Origin: an uncultured Collinsella sp.
GTDB lineage: Bacteria > Actinomycetota > Coriobacteriia > Coriobacteriales > Coriobacteriaceae
Assembly (NCBI GenBank): GCA_900541785.1
Contig: UQKY01000013.1
Span: 1 to 46,120 of the forward strand
Direction: 5' to 3'
DNA length: 46,120 nucleotides
Part shown: positions 7,711 to 15,916 of the stretch, piece after piece
Numbering within the stretch: position 1 is the stretch's first letter
How the letters are laid out: every line of letters starts with the position of its first letter
Translations under genes and position numbers: made by a program
Notes under the pieces: generated by a model
What the model was told of the DNA's origin: nothing
The model's database searches: none
Seen by the model: only the letters and a program-made list of their open reading frames with translations

Positions 7711-7947
7711 ATGGCAGATCAGAAGACCTTCGAGCGCGTTTGCGACGTTATCCGCGAGACCGCCGGCCTTGACGATGTCGAGATGAAGCCCGAGTCCACG
7801 CTCGAGGAGATTGGCCTCGACAGCCTGGGTACCGTCGAGATCCTCGTTGCCGTCGAGGACGAGTTTGGCATTGAGCTCGATACCGAGGAGAACCCCAAGA
7901 CGGTCGGCGAGTTCGTCGAAACGGTCGAGGCGGCATTGGAGAAGTAG
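7711..7947 (+). CDS. acpP: Acyl carrier protein
   Basis: This 78-residue acidic helical protein carries the growing acyl chain on phosphopantetheine. The attachment site is Ser38 in LEEIGLDSLGTVEI. The length and charge are typical. AAAGGAG precedes the ATG. Its stop codon abuts the fabK start, as expected for coupled translation. Confidence 0.96.
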   Translation: MADQKTFERVCDVIRETAGLDDVEMKPESTLEEIGLDSLGTVEILVAVEDEFGIELDTEENPKTVGEFVETVEAALEK

Positions 7948-7949
7948 TG

Positions 7950-8894
7950 ATGCTCAAGTCTCCTCTCTGCGATCTGCTCGGCATCGAAAAGCCCGTGTTC
8001 CAGGGTGGCATGGCCTGGATTGCCGACGCCTCGCTGGCATCTGCCGTGTCTGAGGCAGGCGGCTTAGGCATTATTGCGGCCATGAATGCCGACGCAAACT
8101 GGCTGCGCGATCAGATTCACGAGCTGCGCACCAAGACGGATAAGCCCTTTGGCGTCAACGTTATGCTCATGAGCCCGTTTGTCGACGAGGTCGCACAAGT
8201 GGTGATTGATGAGCGGGTGCCCGTTGTGGTGACCGGCGCCGGCAATCCCACCAAGTACATGAAGGCCTGGAGCGATGCGGGCATCAAGGTTATTCCCGTC
8301 GTGGCTTCGGTGGCGCTGGCGCGTCTCGTGGCGCGTCGTGGAGCCACTGCCGTGGTTGCCGAGGGCACCGAATCAGGCGGCCATATTGGCGAGACCTCGA
8401 CGATGGCACTTGTCCCGCAGGTTGTCGATGCGGTCGATATTCCCGTGGTTGCGGCTGGCGGCATCGCCGATGGCCGCGGCGTGGCGGCCGCCTTTATGCT
8501 GGGCGCTGCCGGCGTCCAGGTGGGTACGCGCTTTCTCGTTGCAAATGAGTGCACCGTCTCGGAGCAGTACAAGGAGATGGTCCTGAAGGCCAACGACACT
8601 TCGACGCGTGCGACCGGCCGCTCGACGGGACATCCGGTGCGCGCCCTCAAGAGCCCCTTCACCAACGCCTACGCCAAGAGCGAGGCGGCGGGCGTAAGTG
8701 TCGAGGAACTCGGGGCCATGGGCACGGGCGCGCTTCGTAAAGCCGCAAAGGACGGTAATTACGAAGAGGGTTCGTATTTGTGCGGACAGATTGCTGGCAT
8801 GGTCAACGAGCGCCAGAGCGCACGCGAGATCGTCGACGATCTGGTCGATGGCGCCGAGCATGTCCTGAAGGGTGCGTCCGCATGGGTAGCGTAG
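7950..8894 (+). CDS. fabK: Enoyl-ACP reductase II (FMN-dependent)
   Basis: The 314-residue TIM-barrel flavoprotein carries out the last reduction of each elongation cycle. Family features are QGGMAWIADASLASAVS near the N-terminus, the GTESGGHIG loop and the phosphate-binding VAAGGIADGRG with GVQVGTRF. These are shared with nitronate monooxygenases, but the position between acpP and fabD decides for FabK. ATG at 7950 has GGAGAAG upstream; a GTG at 7947 overlaps the acpP stop. No fabI or fabL is seen, so this is probably the enoyl reductase used, which would make the cell insensitive to FabI inhibitors such as triclosan (inference). Confidence 0.92.
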   Translation: MLKSPLCDLLGIEKPVFQGGMAWIADASLASAVSEAGGLGIIAAMNADANWLRDQIHELRTKTDKPFGVNVMLMSPFVDEVAQVVIDERVPVVVTGAGNPTKYMKAWSDAGIKVIPVVASVALARLVARRGATAVVAEGTESGGHIGETSTMALVPQVVDAVDIPVVAAGGIADGRGVAAAFMLGAAGVQVGTRFLVANECTVSEQYKEMVLKANDTSTRATGRSTGHPVRALKSPFTNAYAKSEAAGVSVEELGAMGTGALRKAAKDGNYEEGSYLCGQIAGMVNERQSAREIVDDLVDGAEHVLKGASAWVA

Positions 8895-9808
8895 CGTTTC
8901 TGTTTGCCGGTCAGGGTGCCCAGCACCCTGCGATGGGCGTCGACCTCATCGAAGCATCGCCGGCGGCTGCCGAGGTGTTTGCAATCGCCGATGAGGTGCG
9001 CCCGGGGACCAGCGAGCAGTGCCGGAGCGCCTCGAAAGAGGAGCTCTCGCAGACCGAGAACACGCAGCCTTGCGTGTTCGTGCACGACTTGGCTGTCGCC
9101 GTCGCCCTGCGCGAGCGCGGCGTGGTGCCTGCCGCCTGTGCGGGATTCTCGCTGGGCGAGGTCGCTGCACTCACCTTTGCGGGGGTATTCGATACACGAG
9201 CGGGTTTTGAGCTCGTGTGTAAGCGCGCGGCGCTTATGGCCACGGCGGCCGAGCGTCACCCCGGCGGCATGCGCGCCGTCATCAAGCTCGATGCGGCGCA
9301 AGTCGAGAACCTGGCTGCGCAGGCCGGCGAGGACTGCTGGCCGGTCAACTACAACAGCCCGCAGCAGACGGTTGTTGCCGGAGCGCCCGAGGCGCTGCAG
9401 GAGCTCGACGTCCTAGTAAAAGAGGCCGGCGGCCGCGCTATGAAAGTCGCGGTGTCGGGTGCATTTCATAGCCCCTATATGGCCGAGGCGACTGAGGGGC
9501 TGGCGACGTATATCCAAGCCGGTCACGCGCCGTCCCCGCTGCTGATTCCGGTCATGGCAAACATGACGGCGGCGCCCTATCCGGCGGACCCGCGAGCAAT
9601 GTCGGATGTCTTGGCCAACCAGGTGAGCCATGCCGTGCGTTGGGTCGACACGCTGCACACTCTGCAGGATCAGGGTATCGACACGTTTATTGAGGTCGGC
9701 CCTGGCAAAACGCTGTCGGGCCTGGTCAAGCGTACGCTGAGCGACGTTCGCGTGTATTCGTGCGAAACGGCCGAGCAGGTCGAAGCTATTGCCGACGAGC
9801 TCGCATAG
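8882..9808 (+). CDS. fabD: Malonyl-CoA:ACP transacylase
   Basis: The 308-residue enzyme moves malonyl from CoA to ACP. It has the oxyanion motif GQGAQ (10-14), the nucleophile Ser90 in GFSLGE (most homologues have GHSLGE, so the preceding His is Phe here) and the catalytic His196 in SGAFHSPYM. It starts at ATG 8882, overlapping the end of fabK by 13 bases, which signals translational coupling. Confidence 0.94.
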   Translation: MGSVAFLFAGQGAQHPAMGVDLIEASPAAAEVFAIADEVRPGTSEQCRSASKEELSQTENTQPCVFVHDLAVAVALRERGVVPAACAGFSLGEVAALTFAGVFDTRAGFELVCKRAALMATAAERHPGGMRAVIKLDAAQVENLAAQAGEDCWPVNYNSPQQTVVAGAPEALQELDVLVKEAGGRAMKVAVSGAFHSPYMAEATEGLATYIQAGHAPSPLLIPVMANMTAAPYPADPRAMSDVLANQVSHAVRWVDTLHTLQDQGIDTFIEVGPGKTLSGLVKRTLSDVRVYSCETAEQVEAIADELA

Positions 9809-9838
9809 TCCACAGGGCTGTAACCCGAAAGGAATGAC

Positions 9839-10612
9839 ATGGGCAACTTGAACAACGGCACGCTCGAGCGCAACGACTCACGTCGCGTGGCACTGGTCAC
9901 GGGCGGCTCGCGGGGTATCGGCCGCGCCTGCGCTGTCGGTCTGGCGGAGGACGGCTTTGATATCGCCGTCGTCTATGCCGGAAGCGTCGATGCGGCGCGC
10001 GAGACGTGCGAAGCCTGCGAGGCGGCTGGCGCCGCGGCACGCGCATATCAATGCGACGTGGCCGACCCCGCTGCCGTCAACGCGTGCGTGGAAGCGGTCC
10101 TCAACGACTTTGGCTCCATTTGGGCGCTCGTCAACAACGCTGGCATCACCCGCGATAGCCTGCTCATGCGCATGGGCGATGACGCCTTCGATCGCGTGCT
10201 CGATGTCAATCTCAAGGGCACGTTCAATACGACGCGCGCGCTCACCAAGACCTTTATGCGTCAGCGCGGCGGCTGCGTCATCAACATGAGCTCGGTTGTG
10301 GGCCTGATGGGCAATGCCGGGCAGGCCAACTACGCCGCCTCCAAGGCGGGCGTGATCGGCCTGACCAAGGCGGTGGCGCGCGAGCTTGCGCCCCGCGGCG
10401 TACGAGTGAACGCTGTCGCACCCGGGTTTGTCGAGACCGATATGACGGCAAAGCTATCGGATAAGGTGCGTGCGGCGTGCGAGGGGCAGATTCCCCTAAA
10501 GCGCATGGCGCACCCCGAGGAAGTGGCCGGCGTGGTGCGCTTTTTGGCGAGTGATGCGGCTGCCTACATTACGGGCGAGGTCGTGCGCGTCGACGGCGGA
10601 ATGGCGATGTAG
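9839..10612 (+). CDS. fabG: 3-oxoacyl-ACP reductase
   Basis: This 257-residue short-chain dehydrogenase reduces 3-oxoacyl-ACP with NADPH. The cofactor loop is TGGSRGIG (21-28), NNAG is at 99-102, and the catalytic residues are Ser152, Tyr165 and Lys169 (YAASK). The C-terminus VRVDGGMAM is typical. The N-terminus carries about 15 extra polar residues compared with E. coli FabG. AAAGGAATGAC precedes the ATG. Confidence 0.95.
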   Translation: MGNLNNGTLERNDSRRVALVTGGSRGIGRACAVGLAEDGFDIAVVYAGSVDAARETCEACEAAGAAARAYQCDVADPAAVNACVEAVLNDFGSIWALVNNAGITRDSLLMRMGDDAFDRVLDVNLKGTFNTTRALTKTFMRQRGGCVINMSSVVGLMGNAGQANYAASKAGVIGLTKAVARELAPRGVRVNAVAPGFVETDMTAKLSDKVRAACEGQIPLKRMAHPEEVAGVVRFLASDAAAYITGEVVRVDGGMAM

Positions 10613-10651
10613 AAACCAGGGCCGAACAACGGCTTGAATGAGGAGACCATG

Positions 10652-11899
10652 ATGGAACAGAGAGTTGCAATCACCGGTATCGGTGCCGTATCGCCGCTCG
10701 GTAACACGGCGCTTGCTACCTGGGCGGCCATGTGCGCCGGCACGTGCGGCATCGGCCCGATCACGCACTTCGATACCGATGCGTTTGCCGTTAAGGTGGC
10801 GGCCGAGGTCAAGGGTTTTGACGGCAACGAGTACTTTGGCAAGCGTGACGCCAAGCACCTGGACCCCTGCGTTCAGTTTGCCCTGGCAGCGTCGGACGAG
10901 GCCATGCACGATGCGGGCTTTGATGTCGAGGGCGCCATCGATCGCGAGCGCCTGGGCGTCTACGTGGGTTCGGGCGTGGGCGGCATGCAGACACTCGTCG
11001 ACAACGTCCACACGATTGCTGACCGTGGGCCCCGCCGCGCATCGCCCTATATGATCGCGATGATGATCCCCAATATGGCTTCGGGCAATATCGCAATCCG
11101 CCATAAGGCAAAGGGCCCGACCTTGCCCGTGGTGACCGCCTGCGCGACCTCGGCCCATGCCGTGGGCGAGGCGTTCCGCGCCATCAAGCATGGCTATGCC
11201 GATGCGATTCTCGCCGGCGGTGCCGAGGCCGCAGTCATCCCCGATGCCGTTGCGGGCTTTACATCCTGCCGTGCTCTCACCACTAATCCTGACCCGTCGA
11301 CGGCTTGCCGCCCGTTCGATGCAGACCGCGACGGCTTTGTGATGGGCGAGGGCGCCTGCGTGCTGGTTCTCGAGAGCATGGAGCATGCGCAGGCGCGCGG
11401 TGCGCACATTTATGCCGAGGTCGTGGGCTACGGCAACACCGATGATGCCTATCACATCACGAGCCCCGATCCCGAGGCTGCCGGCATTGCCCGCGCGATA
11501 TCGCTGGCGGTTGCCGAGGGCGACGTCAAGCCTTCCGAGGGCCTCTACATCAACGCTCACGGCACCTCGACCAAGCTCAACGATTCGTCCGAGACGGCGG
11601 GCATCAAGCGAGCGCTCGGCGAGGACGCGGCGCGCGCCGCGCACGTCTCGTCGACCAAGTCGATGACCGGCCACATGATCGGTGCCACGGGTGCCATCGA
11701 GGTCATGGCCTGTGCCATGGCGCTCGAGCAGGGCGTGGTGCCTCCGACCATTAACTACCACACGCCCGATCCCGCCTGCGATCTTGACTACACGCCCAAT
11801 CGCGCGGTTCGCGCCGATCTTACCTGGGCGCTTTCGACCAACCTGGGCTTTGGCGGGCACAACGCCGCCATCGCGCTGCGTAGATATACGAGGAGCTAG
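10652..11899 (+). CDS. fabF: 3-oxoacyl-ACP synthase II
   Basis: The 415-residue condensing enzyme elongates acyl-ACP with malonyl-ACP. The catalytic triad is Cys164 (VTACATSAHA), His303 (NAHGTSTKLND) and His341 (KSMTGHMIGATG). ATG at 10652 has AGGAG six bases upstream; the neighbouring ATG at 10649 is the alternative. It ends three bases before accB. Confidence 0.95.
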   Translation: MEQRVAITGIGAVSPLGNTALATWAAMCAGTCGIGPITHFDTDAFAVKVAAEVKGFDGNEYFGKRDAKHLDPCVQFALAASDEAMHDAGFDVEGAIDRERLGVYVGSGVGGMQTLVDNVHTIADRGPRRASPYMIAMMIPNMASGNIAIRHKAKGPTLPVVTACATSAHAVGEAFRAIKHGYADAILAGGAEAAVIPDAVAGFTSCRALTTNPDPSTACRPFDADRDGFVMGEGACVLVLESMEHAQARGAHIYAEVVGYGNTDDAYHITSPDPEAAGIARAISLAVAEGDVKPSEGLYINAHGTSTKLNDSSETAGIKRALGEDAARAAHVSSTKSMTGHMIGATGAIEVMACAMALEQGVVPPTINYHTPDPACDLDYTPNRAVRADLTWALSTNLGFGGHNAAIALRRYTRS

Positions 11900-11902
11900 A
11901 GC

Positions 11903-12379
11903 ATGGATTCCAAAAGACTTGCCGAGATAGCCGATGTGATGGAGGACCGCGGCCTCACGCGCGTGCGTGTTGAGGAGCCCGATGGCACCGCGGTCGAGCT
12001 CGAGCGCGCGAGTGCCGCGCAGCCGGTTGCCGTGCCCATGCCTATGCCGGGTGCCGTGACTGCTCCGGCGGTGGCTCCTGTCGCCATGCCTGCCACCGCA
12101 CCGGAACCCGCCGCGCAGACACCTACCGCCGTGTCGGAGCCTAAGGGCACCGAGGTGACCGCTCCCATGGTCGGCGTTTTCTATGCTGCCCCGGCGCCGG
12201 GCGACGAACCGTTTGTGCACGTGGGCTCCAAGGTCAAGGCCGGCGAGACCCTCTGCATCATCGAGGCCATGAAGGTTCTCAACGAGGTGACGGCCGAGGC
12301 AGACGGCGAGGTGCTCGAGATCTGCGTGGCCGACGGCGACCTCGTGGAGTTTGGCAGCTGCCTCATGAGGATCGGATAG
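11903..12379 (+). CDS. accB: Biotin carboxyl carrier protein of acetyl-CoA carboxylase
   Basis: The 158-residue protein has an N-terminal segment (1-38), an Ala/Pro/Val-rich flexible linker (about 39-80) and the biotinyl domain (about 82-158). The biotinylated residue is Lys124 in IIEAMKVLNEV. AccC loads carboxylate onto the biotin, which swings to AccDA. The divergent birA upstream encodes the ligase that modifies it. Confidence 0.96.
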   Translation: MDSKRLAEIADVMEDRGLTRVRVEEPDGTAVELERASAAQPVAVPMPMPGAVTAPAVAPVAMPATAPEPAAQTPTAVSEPKGTEVTAPMVGVFYAAPAPGDEPFVHVGSKVKAGETLCIIEAMKVLNEVTAEADGEVLEICVADGDLVEFGSCLMRIG

Positions 12380-12388
12380 GTGATATCC

Positions 12389-12811
12389 ATGAACAAAGAA
12401 GAGCTTAAAGAACTGTTGCCGCATCGCGAGCCGATGCTTTTGCTCGACGAAGCCGAGCTGGTGGGCGACGAGGCCCACGGCAAGATCACGATTACGGGCG
12501 ACGAGTACTTTTTGCAGGGGCATTTTCCGGAAAACCCGGTCGTCCCCGGCGTGATTCAGTGCGAGATGCTCGCCCAGAACTGCTGCGTGCTGCTGATGGG
12601 CGATGAGGAGGCGCGCGGCGCGACGCCGTTCTACACGAGTCTGGACAAGGTGCGCTTTAAGCGTTCGGTGCGCCCGGGCGACACGGTGGATCTGGTGTGC
12701 TCCATCACGCGTGCGCGCGGGCCGTTCCGATTTGCGACAGGTACTGCGAGCGTTAACGGTGAGGTTTGCTGCCGCGCCGATATGTCTTTTGCACTCATGC
12801 ACGAAAAGTAG
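12389..12811 (+). CDS. fabZ: 3-hydroxyacyl-ACP dehydratase
   Basis: The 140-residue hot-dog-fold enzyme forms trans-2-enoyl-ACP. The catalytic His45 lies in FLQGHFPENPVVPGV, and the acidic partner Glu59 lies in IQCEMLAQ. ATG at 12389 is preferred over a GTG at 12380 that overlaps the accB stop. The length is normal for FabZ; the longer isomerising FabA is excluded. Confidence 0.95.
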   Translation: MNKEELKELLPHREPMLLLDEAELVGDEAHGKITITGDEYFLQGHFPENPVVPGVIQCEMLAQNCCVLLMGDEEARGATPFYTSLDKVRFKRSVRPGDTVDLVCSITRARGPFRFATGTASVNGEVCCRADMSFALMHEK

Positions 12812-12821
12812 GGAAGTTTTC

Positions 12822-14165
12822 ATGTTCGACAAAGTGCTCATCGCCAACCGCGGCGAAGTCGCGGTCCGTGTTATCCGCGCGTGCCGCGATATGGGCATCA
12901 AGACCGTCGCCGTCTACTCCACGGCCGATGCGGACGCGTTGCACGTGCAGCTTGCCGACGAGGCGTATTGCATCGGCGGACCGCGTCTTGCCGAGAGCTA
13001 CCTCAACGACGATGCCGTGCTCACCTGTGCCGTAAAGTCAGGAGCTAAGGCAATTCATCCCGGCTATGGCTTTTTCTCCGAGAAGGCGAGCTTCGTGCGT
13101 GACTGCGACAAGTATGGCCTGGCGTTTGTCGGTCCTTCGGCCGAGGTGATCGACAGCATGGGCGACAAGGACGCCGCACGTCGAACGGCTGCTGCGGCGG
13201 GCGTGCCCATCGTGCCGGGTTGCGATCTGCTCAAAAGTCCCGAGGAGGCGACGGCCGAGGCCGAGCGCATTGGCTGCCCCGTGCTTATTAAGGCGCGTGC
13301 CGGCGGTGGCGGCCGCGGCATTCGCAAGGTCGAGCGCGTGGAAGATGCGGCAAAGGCGTTTATCGAGGCGCGTGCCGAGGGCGAGGCCGTTTTTGGCGAC
13401 GGCGAGTGCTACATGGAGAAGTTCGTCGCGCCGGCGCACCATGTTGAGGTGCAGATTATGGCCGATAAGCAGGGCCATGTGTTTTCGCTCGGCGAGCGCG
13501 AGTGCTCGGTGCAGCGCCGCAACCAAAAGCTGATCGAGGAGAGCCCCGCGCCATGCCTCGACGGACACGATGACATTCGTGCTCGCATGCACAAAGCCGC
13601 GCGCGACCTGGCTCGTGCCGTCGGCTACGAAGGAGCCGGTACTATCGAGTTCCTGTATTCGGACGACGGCAATTTCTACTTTATGGAAATGAACACGCGC
13701 TTGCAGGTGGAGCATCCGGTTACGGAGTTTGTGACCGATACCGACTTGGTCAAGTGGCAGCTGCGCGTGGCAGCCGGCCAGCCTCTGCCCTTTGAGCAGG
13801 AGGACATGCCGGTCCGCAACCACGCCATGGAGTGCCGCATCAATGCCGAAACGCCGGACTTTCTGCCGTCATGCGGAACGATCACCGCGTTGCGTGTGCC
13901 GGGTGGTCCGCGCGTGCGCTGGGATTCCGCCATGTTTACCGGCGCGAAAGTCCCGCCGTACTACGATTCCATGCTCGGCAAGCTCATCGTGTGTGCGCCC
14001 ACGCGCGACGGCGCCATTCGCAAGATGCGCTCGGCCCTGGGCGAGCTCGTGATTGAGGGCGTGAGCGAAAACAGCGAGCTTCAGCTCGACGTGCTGGCAA
14101 ACGACGAGTTCTTGTCGGGCATGTATCACACCGATCTGATGGGGCATCTCTATGCTGATGAATAG
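12822..14165 (+). CDS. accC: Biotin carboxylase subunit of acetyl-CoA carboxylase
   Basis: The 447-residue ATP-grasp enzyme carboxylates biotin on AccB using bicarbonate and ATP. It starts MFDKVLIANRGEVAVRVIRA and shows the glycine-rich loop RAGGGGRGIRKV and the metal/biotin-site block FMEMNTRLQVEHPVTE. The ATG at 12822 is supported by the family N-terminus and GGGAAG just upstream. The 3' end overlaps accDA by 14 bases. Confidence 0.96.
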   Translation: MFDKVLIANRGEVAVRVIRACRDMGIKTVAVYSTADADALHVQLADEAYCIGGPRLAESYLNDDAVLTCAVKSGAKAIHPGYGFFSEKASFVRDCDKYGLAFVGPSAEVIDSMGDKDAARRTAAAAGVPIVPGCDLLKSPEEATAEAERIGCPVLIKARAGGGGRGIRKVERVEDAAKAFIEARAEGEAVFGDGECYMEKFVAPAHHVEVQIMADKQGHVFSLGERECSVQRRNQKLIEESPAPCLDGHDDIRARMHKAARDLARAVGYEGAGTIEFLYSDDGNFYFMEMNTRLQVEHPVTEFVTDTDLVKWQLRVAAGQPLPFEQEDMPVRNHAMECRINAETPDFLPSCGTITALRVPGGPRVRWDSAMFTGAKVPPYYDSMLGKLIVCAPTRDGAIRKMRSALGELVIEGVSENSELQLDVLANDEFLSGMYHTDLMGHLYADE

Positions 14166-15876
14166 AAAAGCGAAGACGGTCAACGTCCTCGAGGGGCCGA
14201 TGACCGAGTCGTGCGCCGAGTTTCCCGCGCGCCACGTGTTTATCAAGTGCCCGGAGTGCCGCCGCGTAATCGATGAGGCACGCCTGCACGACAACCTCGA
14301 GGTCTGCCCTCGTTGCGGCAAACACTTTCGCGTGAGCGGTCGCGCGCGCATGCGCATGACGGTCGACGAGGGCACGTTTGAGGAATGGGATGCTAATCTG
14401 GCGTCGGAGGATTTCCTCTCGTTTCCCGGCTATGCCGACAAGCTCAAGAGCGTGAGCGAGCGTTCGGGCGAGCGCGATGCCGTTGTGTGCGGCAGGGGCA
14501 AAATCTGCGGTTGCGATACCGCGCTCTTCTTTATGGATGCCATCTTTATGATGGGCTCGATGGGCTCCGTGGTGGGCGAGAAGATCTGTCGCACATTTGA
14601 GCGTGCGACCGAGCTGGGATTGCCGGTCGTCGGCTTTACCGTTTCGGGCGGTGCGCGCATGCAAGAGGGCGTGACATCGCTTATGCAGATGGCCAAGATT
14701 TCTGCGGCGGTTAGGCGCCACAGCGAGGCGGGCGGCCTGTATATCACGGTGCTCACCGATCCCACGACCGGAGGTGTAACCGCGAGCTTTGCCATGGAGG
14801 GCGACATTATCCTGGCCGAGCCCGATGCCCTGACGGCATTTGCCGGCCCGCGCGTGATCGAGCAGAACATGCACAAGCGCCTGCCCAAGGGATTCCAGCG
14901 CTCCGAGTTTTTGCTGGAGCACGGCTTTTGCGATGCCGTTGTTCCGCGCGGCGAGATTGCGCTCACGGTAGGCGAGCTGTTGGCGCTGCACGAAGGGCAT
15001 GCGCCCAGCCTGGGGGCACCGCATGAGATCGTGCATACGGGTCGTCGCGGCAAAAAGCTGGGACACTTGTTTAAGCGCTCGGCGGCACCAAAAACCGCGC
15101 TCGAGATTGTCAAGCAGACCCGCTCGGCAGATCGCGCCACGGCAGGCGAGATGATCTTGCTGGGCCTGGATGGGTTTGTGGAGCTGCACGGCGACCGTTA
15201 CTTTGGCGACGACGCCGCTGTGGTGGCTGGCATTGGCTGGAAAGACGGACGCCCCGTAACGGTCATCGCCATCGAGCGCGGCACCACGACCAAAGAGCGT
15301 ATGCGCCGCAACTTTGGCATGGCACATCCCGAGGGCTACCGCAAAGCGCGTCGCCTTATGCGTCAGGCCGAAAAGTTTGGTCGACCGGTTCTGTGCCTGG
15401 TCGATACTTCGGGCGCGTTTTGCGGCATCGGTGCCGAGGAGCGTGGTCAGGGCGAGGCGATTGCCCAGAATCTCATGGAGATGAGCGGCCTTAAGACACC
15501 GATTGTCTCGGTGGTGACAGGCGAGGGCGGCTCTGGTGGCGCGCTGGCGCTGTCCGTGGCCGACCGCATCCTGATGCTCTCGAGCTCGGCCTATTCGGTC
15601 GTGAGCCCCGAGGCCTGTGCGTCGATCCTGTGGAAGGATACCGAGCGCGCGAATGAGGCCGCCGAGGCGCTTAAGCTCACGGCCCCCGATCTGTTGGGGC
15701 TCGGCATCATCGACGGCATTGTCGACGATAGGGGCCTGTCGCATGAGGAGATCGCCGGTGCCGTCATGTCCTCGGCATTTGATGCCTTCGATACACTTGG
15801 GCGGCTCGACGACGCGACCCTCACAAACCTCCGCTACGAAAAGTACCGCGCAATCGGTCAGTACCGCACGATGTGA
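14152..15876 (+). CDS. accDA: Fused acetyl-CoA carboxylase carboxyltransferase, beta plus alpha
   Basis: One 574-residue chain contains both carboxyltransferase subunits. The AccD part (about 20-290) opens with a four-cysteine zinc ribbon (CPEC at 35-38 and CPRC at 54-57) followed by the SVVGEKI and SGGARMQEGV segments. The AccA part (about 310-574) has ELHGDRYFGDD, VDTSGAFCGIGAEERGQ and VTGEGGSGGALAL. It transfers carboxylate from biotin to acetyl-CoA to make malonyl-CoA. In most bacteria accD and accA are separate genes; here no stop or frameshift interrupts the join. The stop codon lies inside a small GGGGACAG hairpin (15871-15901). Confidence 0.95.
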   Translation: MLMNRKAKTVNVLEGPMTESCAEFPARHVFIKCPECRRVIDEARLHDNLEVCPRCGKHFRVSGRARMRMTVDEGTFEEWDANLASEDFLSFPGYADKLKSVSERSGERDAVVCGRGKICGCDTALFFMDAIFMMGSMGSVVGEKICRTFERATELGLPVVGFTVSGGARMQEGVTSLMQMAKISAAVRRHSEAGGLYITVLTDPTTGGVTASFAMEGDIILAEPDALTAFAGPRVIEQNMHKRLPKGFQRSEFLLEHGFCDAVVPRGEIALTVGELLALHEGHAPSLGAPHEIVHTGRRGKKLGHLFKRSAAPKTALEIVKQTRSADRATAGEMILLGLDGFVELHGDRYFGDDAAVVAGIGWKDGRPVTVIAIERGTTTKERMRRNFGMAHPEGYRKARRLMRQAEKFGRPVLCLVDTSGAFCGIGAEERGQGEAIAQNLMEMSGLKTPIVSVVTGEGGSGGALALSVADRILMLSSSAYSVVSPEACASILWKDTERANEAAEALKLTAPDLLGLGIIDGIVDDRGLSHEEIAGAVMSSAFDAFDTLGRLDDATLTNLRYEKYRAIGQYRTM

Positions 15877-15901
15877 CTAGGGGACAGTCCGCATGTCACA
15901 T
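15871..15901. repeat. REP-like hairpin with GGGGACAG loop
   Basis: ATGTGAC (15871-15877) pairs with GTCACAT (15895-15901) around a loop containing AGGGGACAGTCC. It contains the accDA stop codon and the first possible start of the next gene. The loop motif is shared with the elements at 15, 1809, 25434, 27723 and 28091. Confidence 0.6.
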
Positions 15902-15916
15902 TGGGAAAGGGTTCCT

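Noticed and set aside
10496..12901. An 801-codon minus-strand open frame across fabG-fabZ
   Set aside because: It runs across several genes with good motifs on the plus strand and has no domain of its own.
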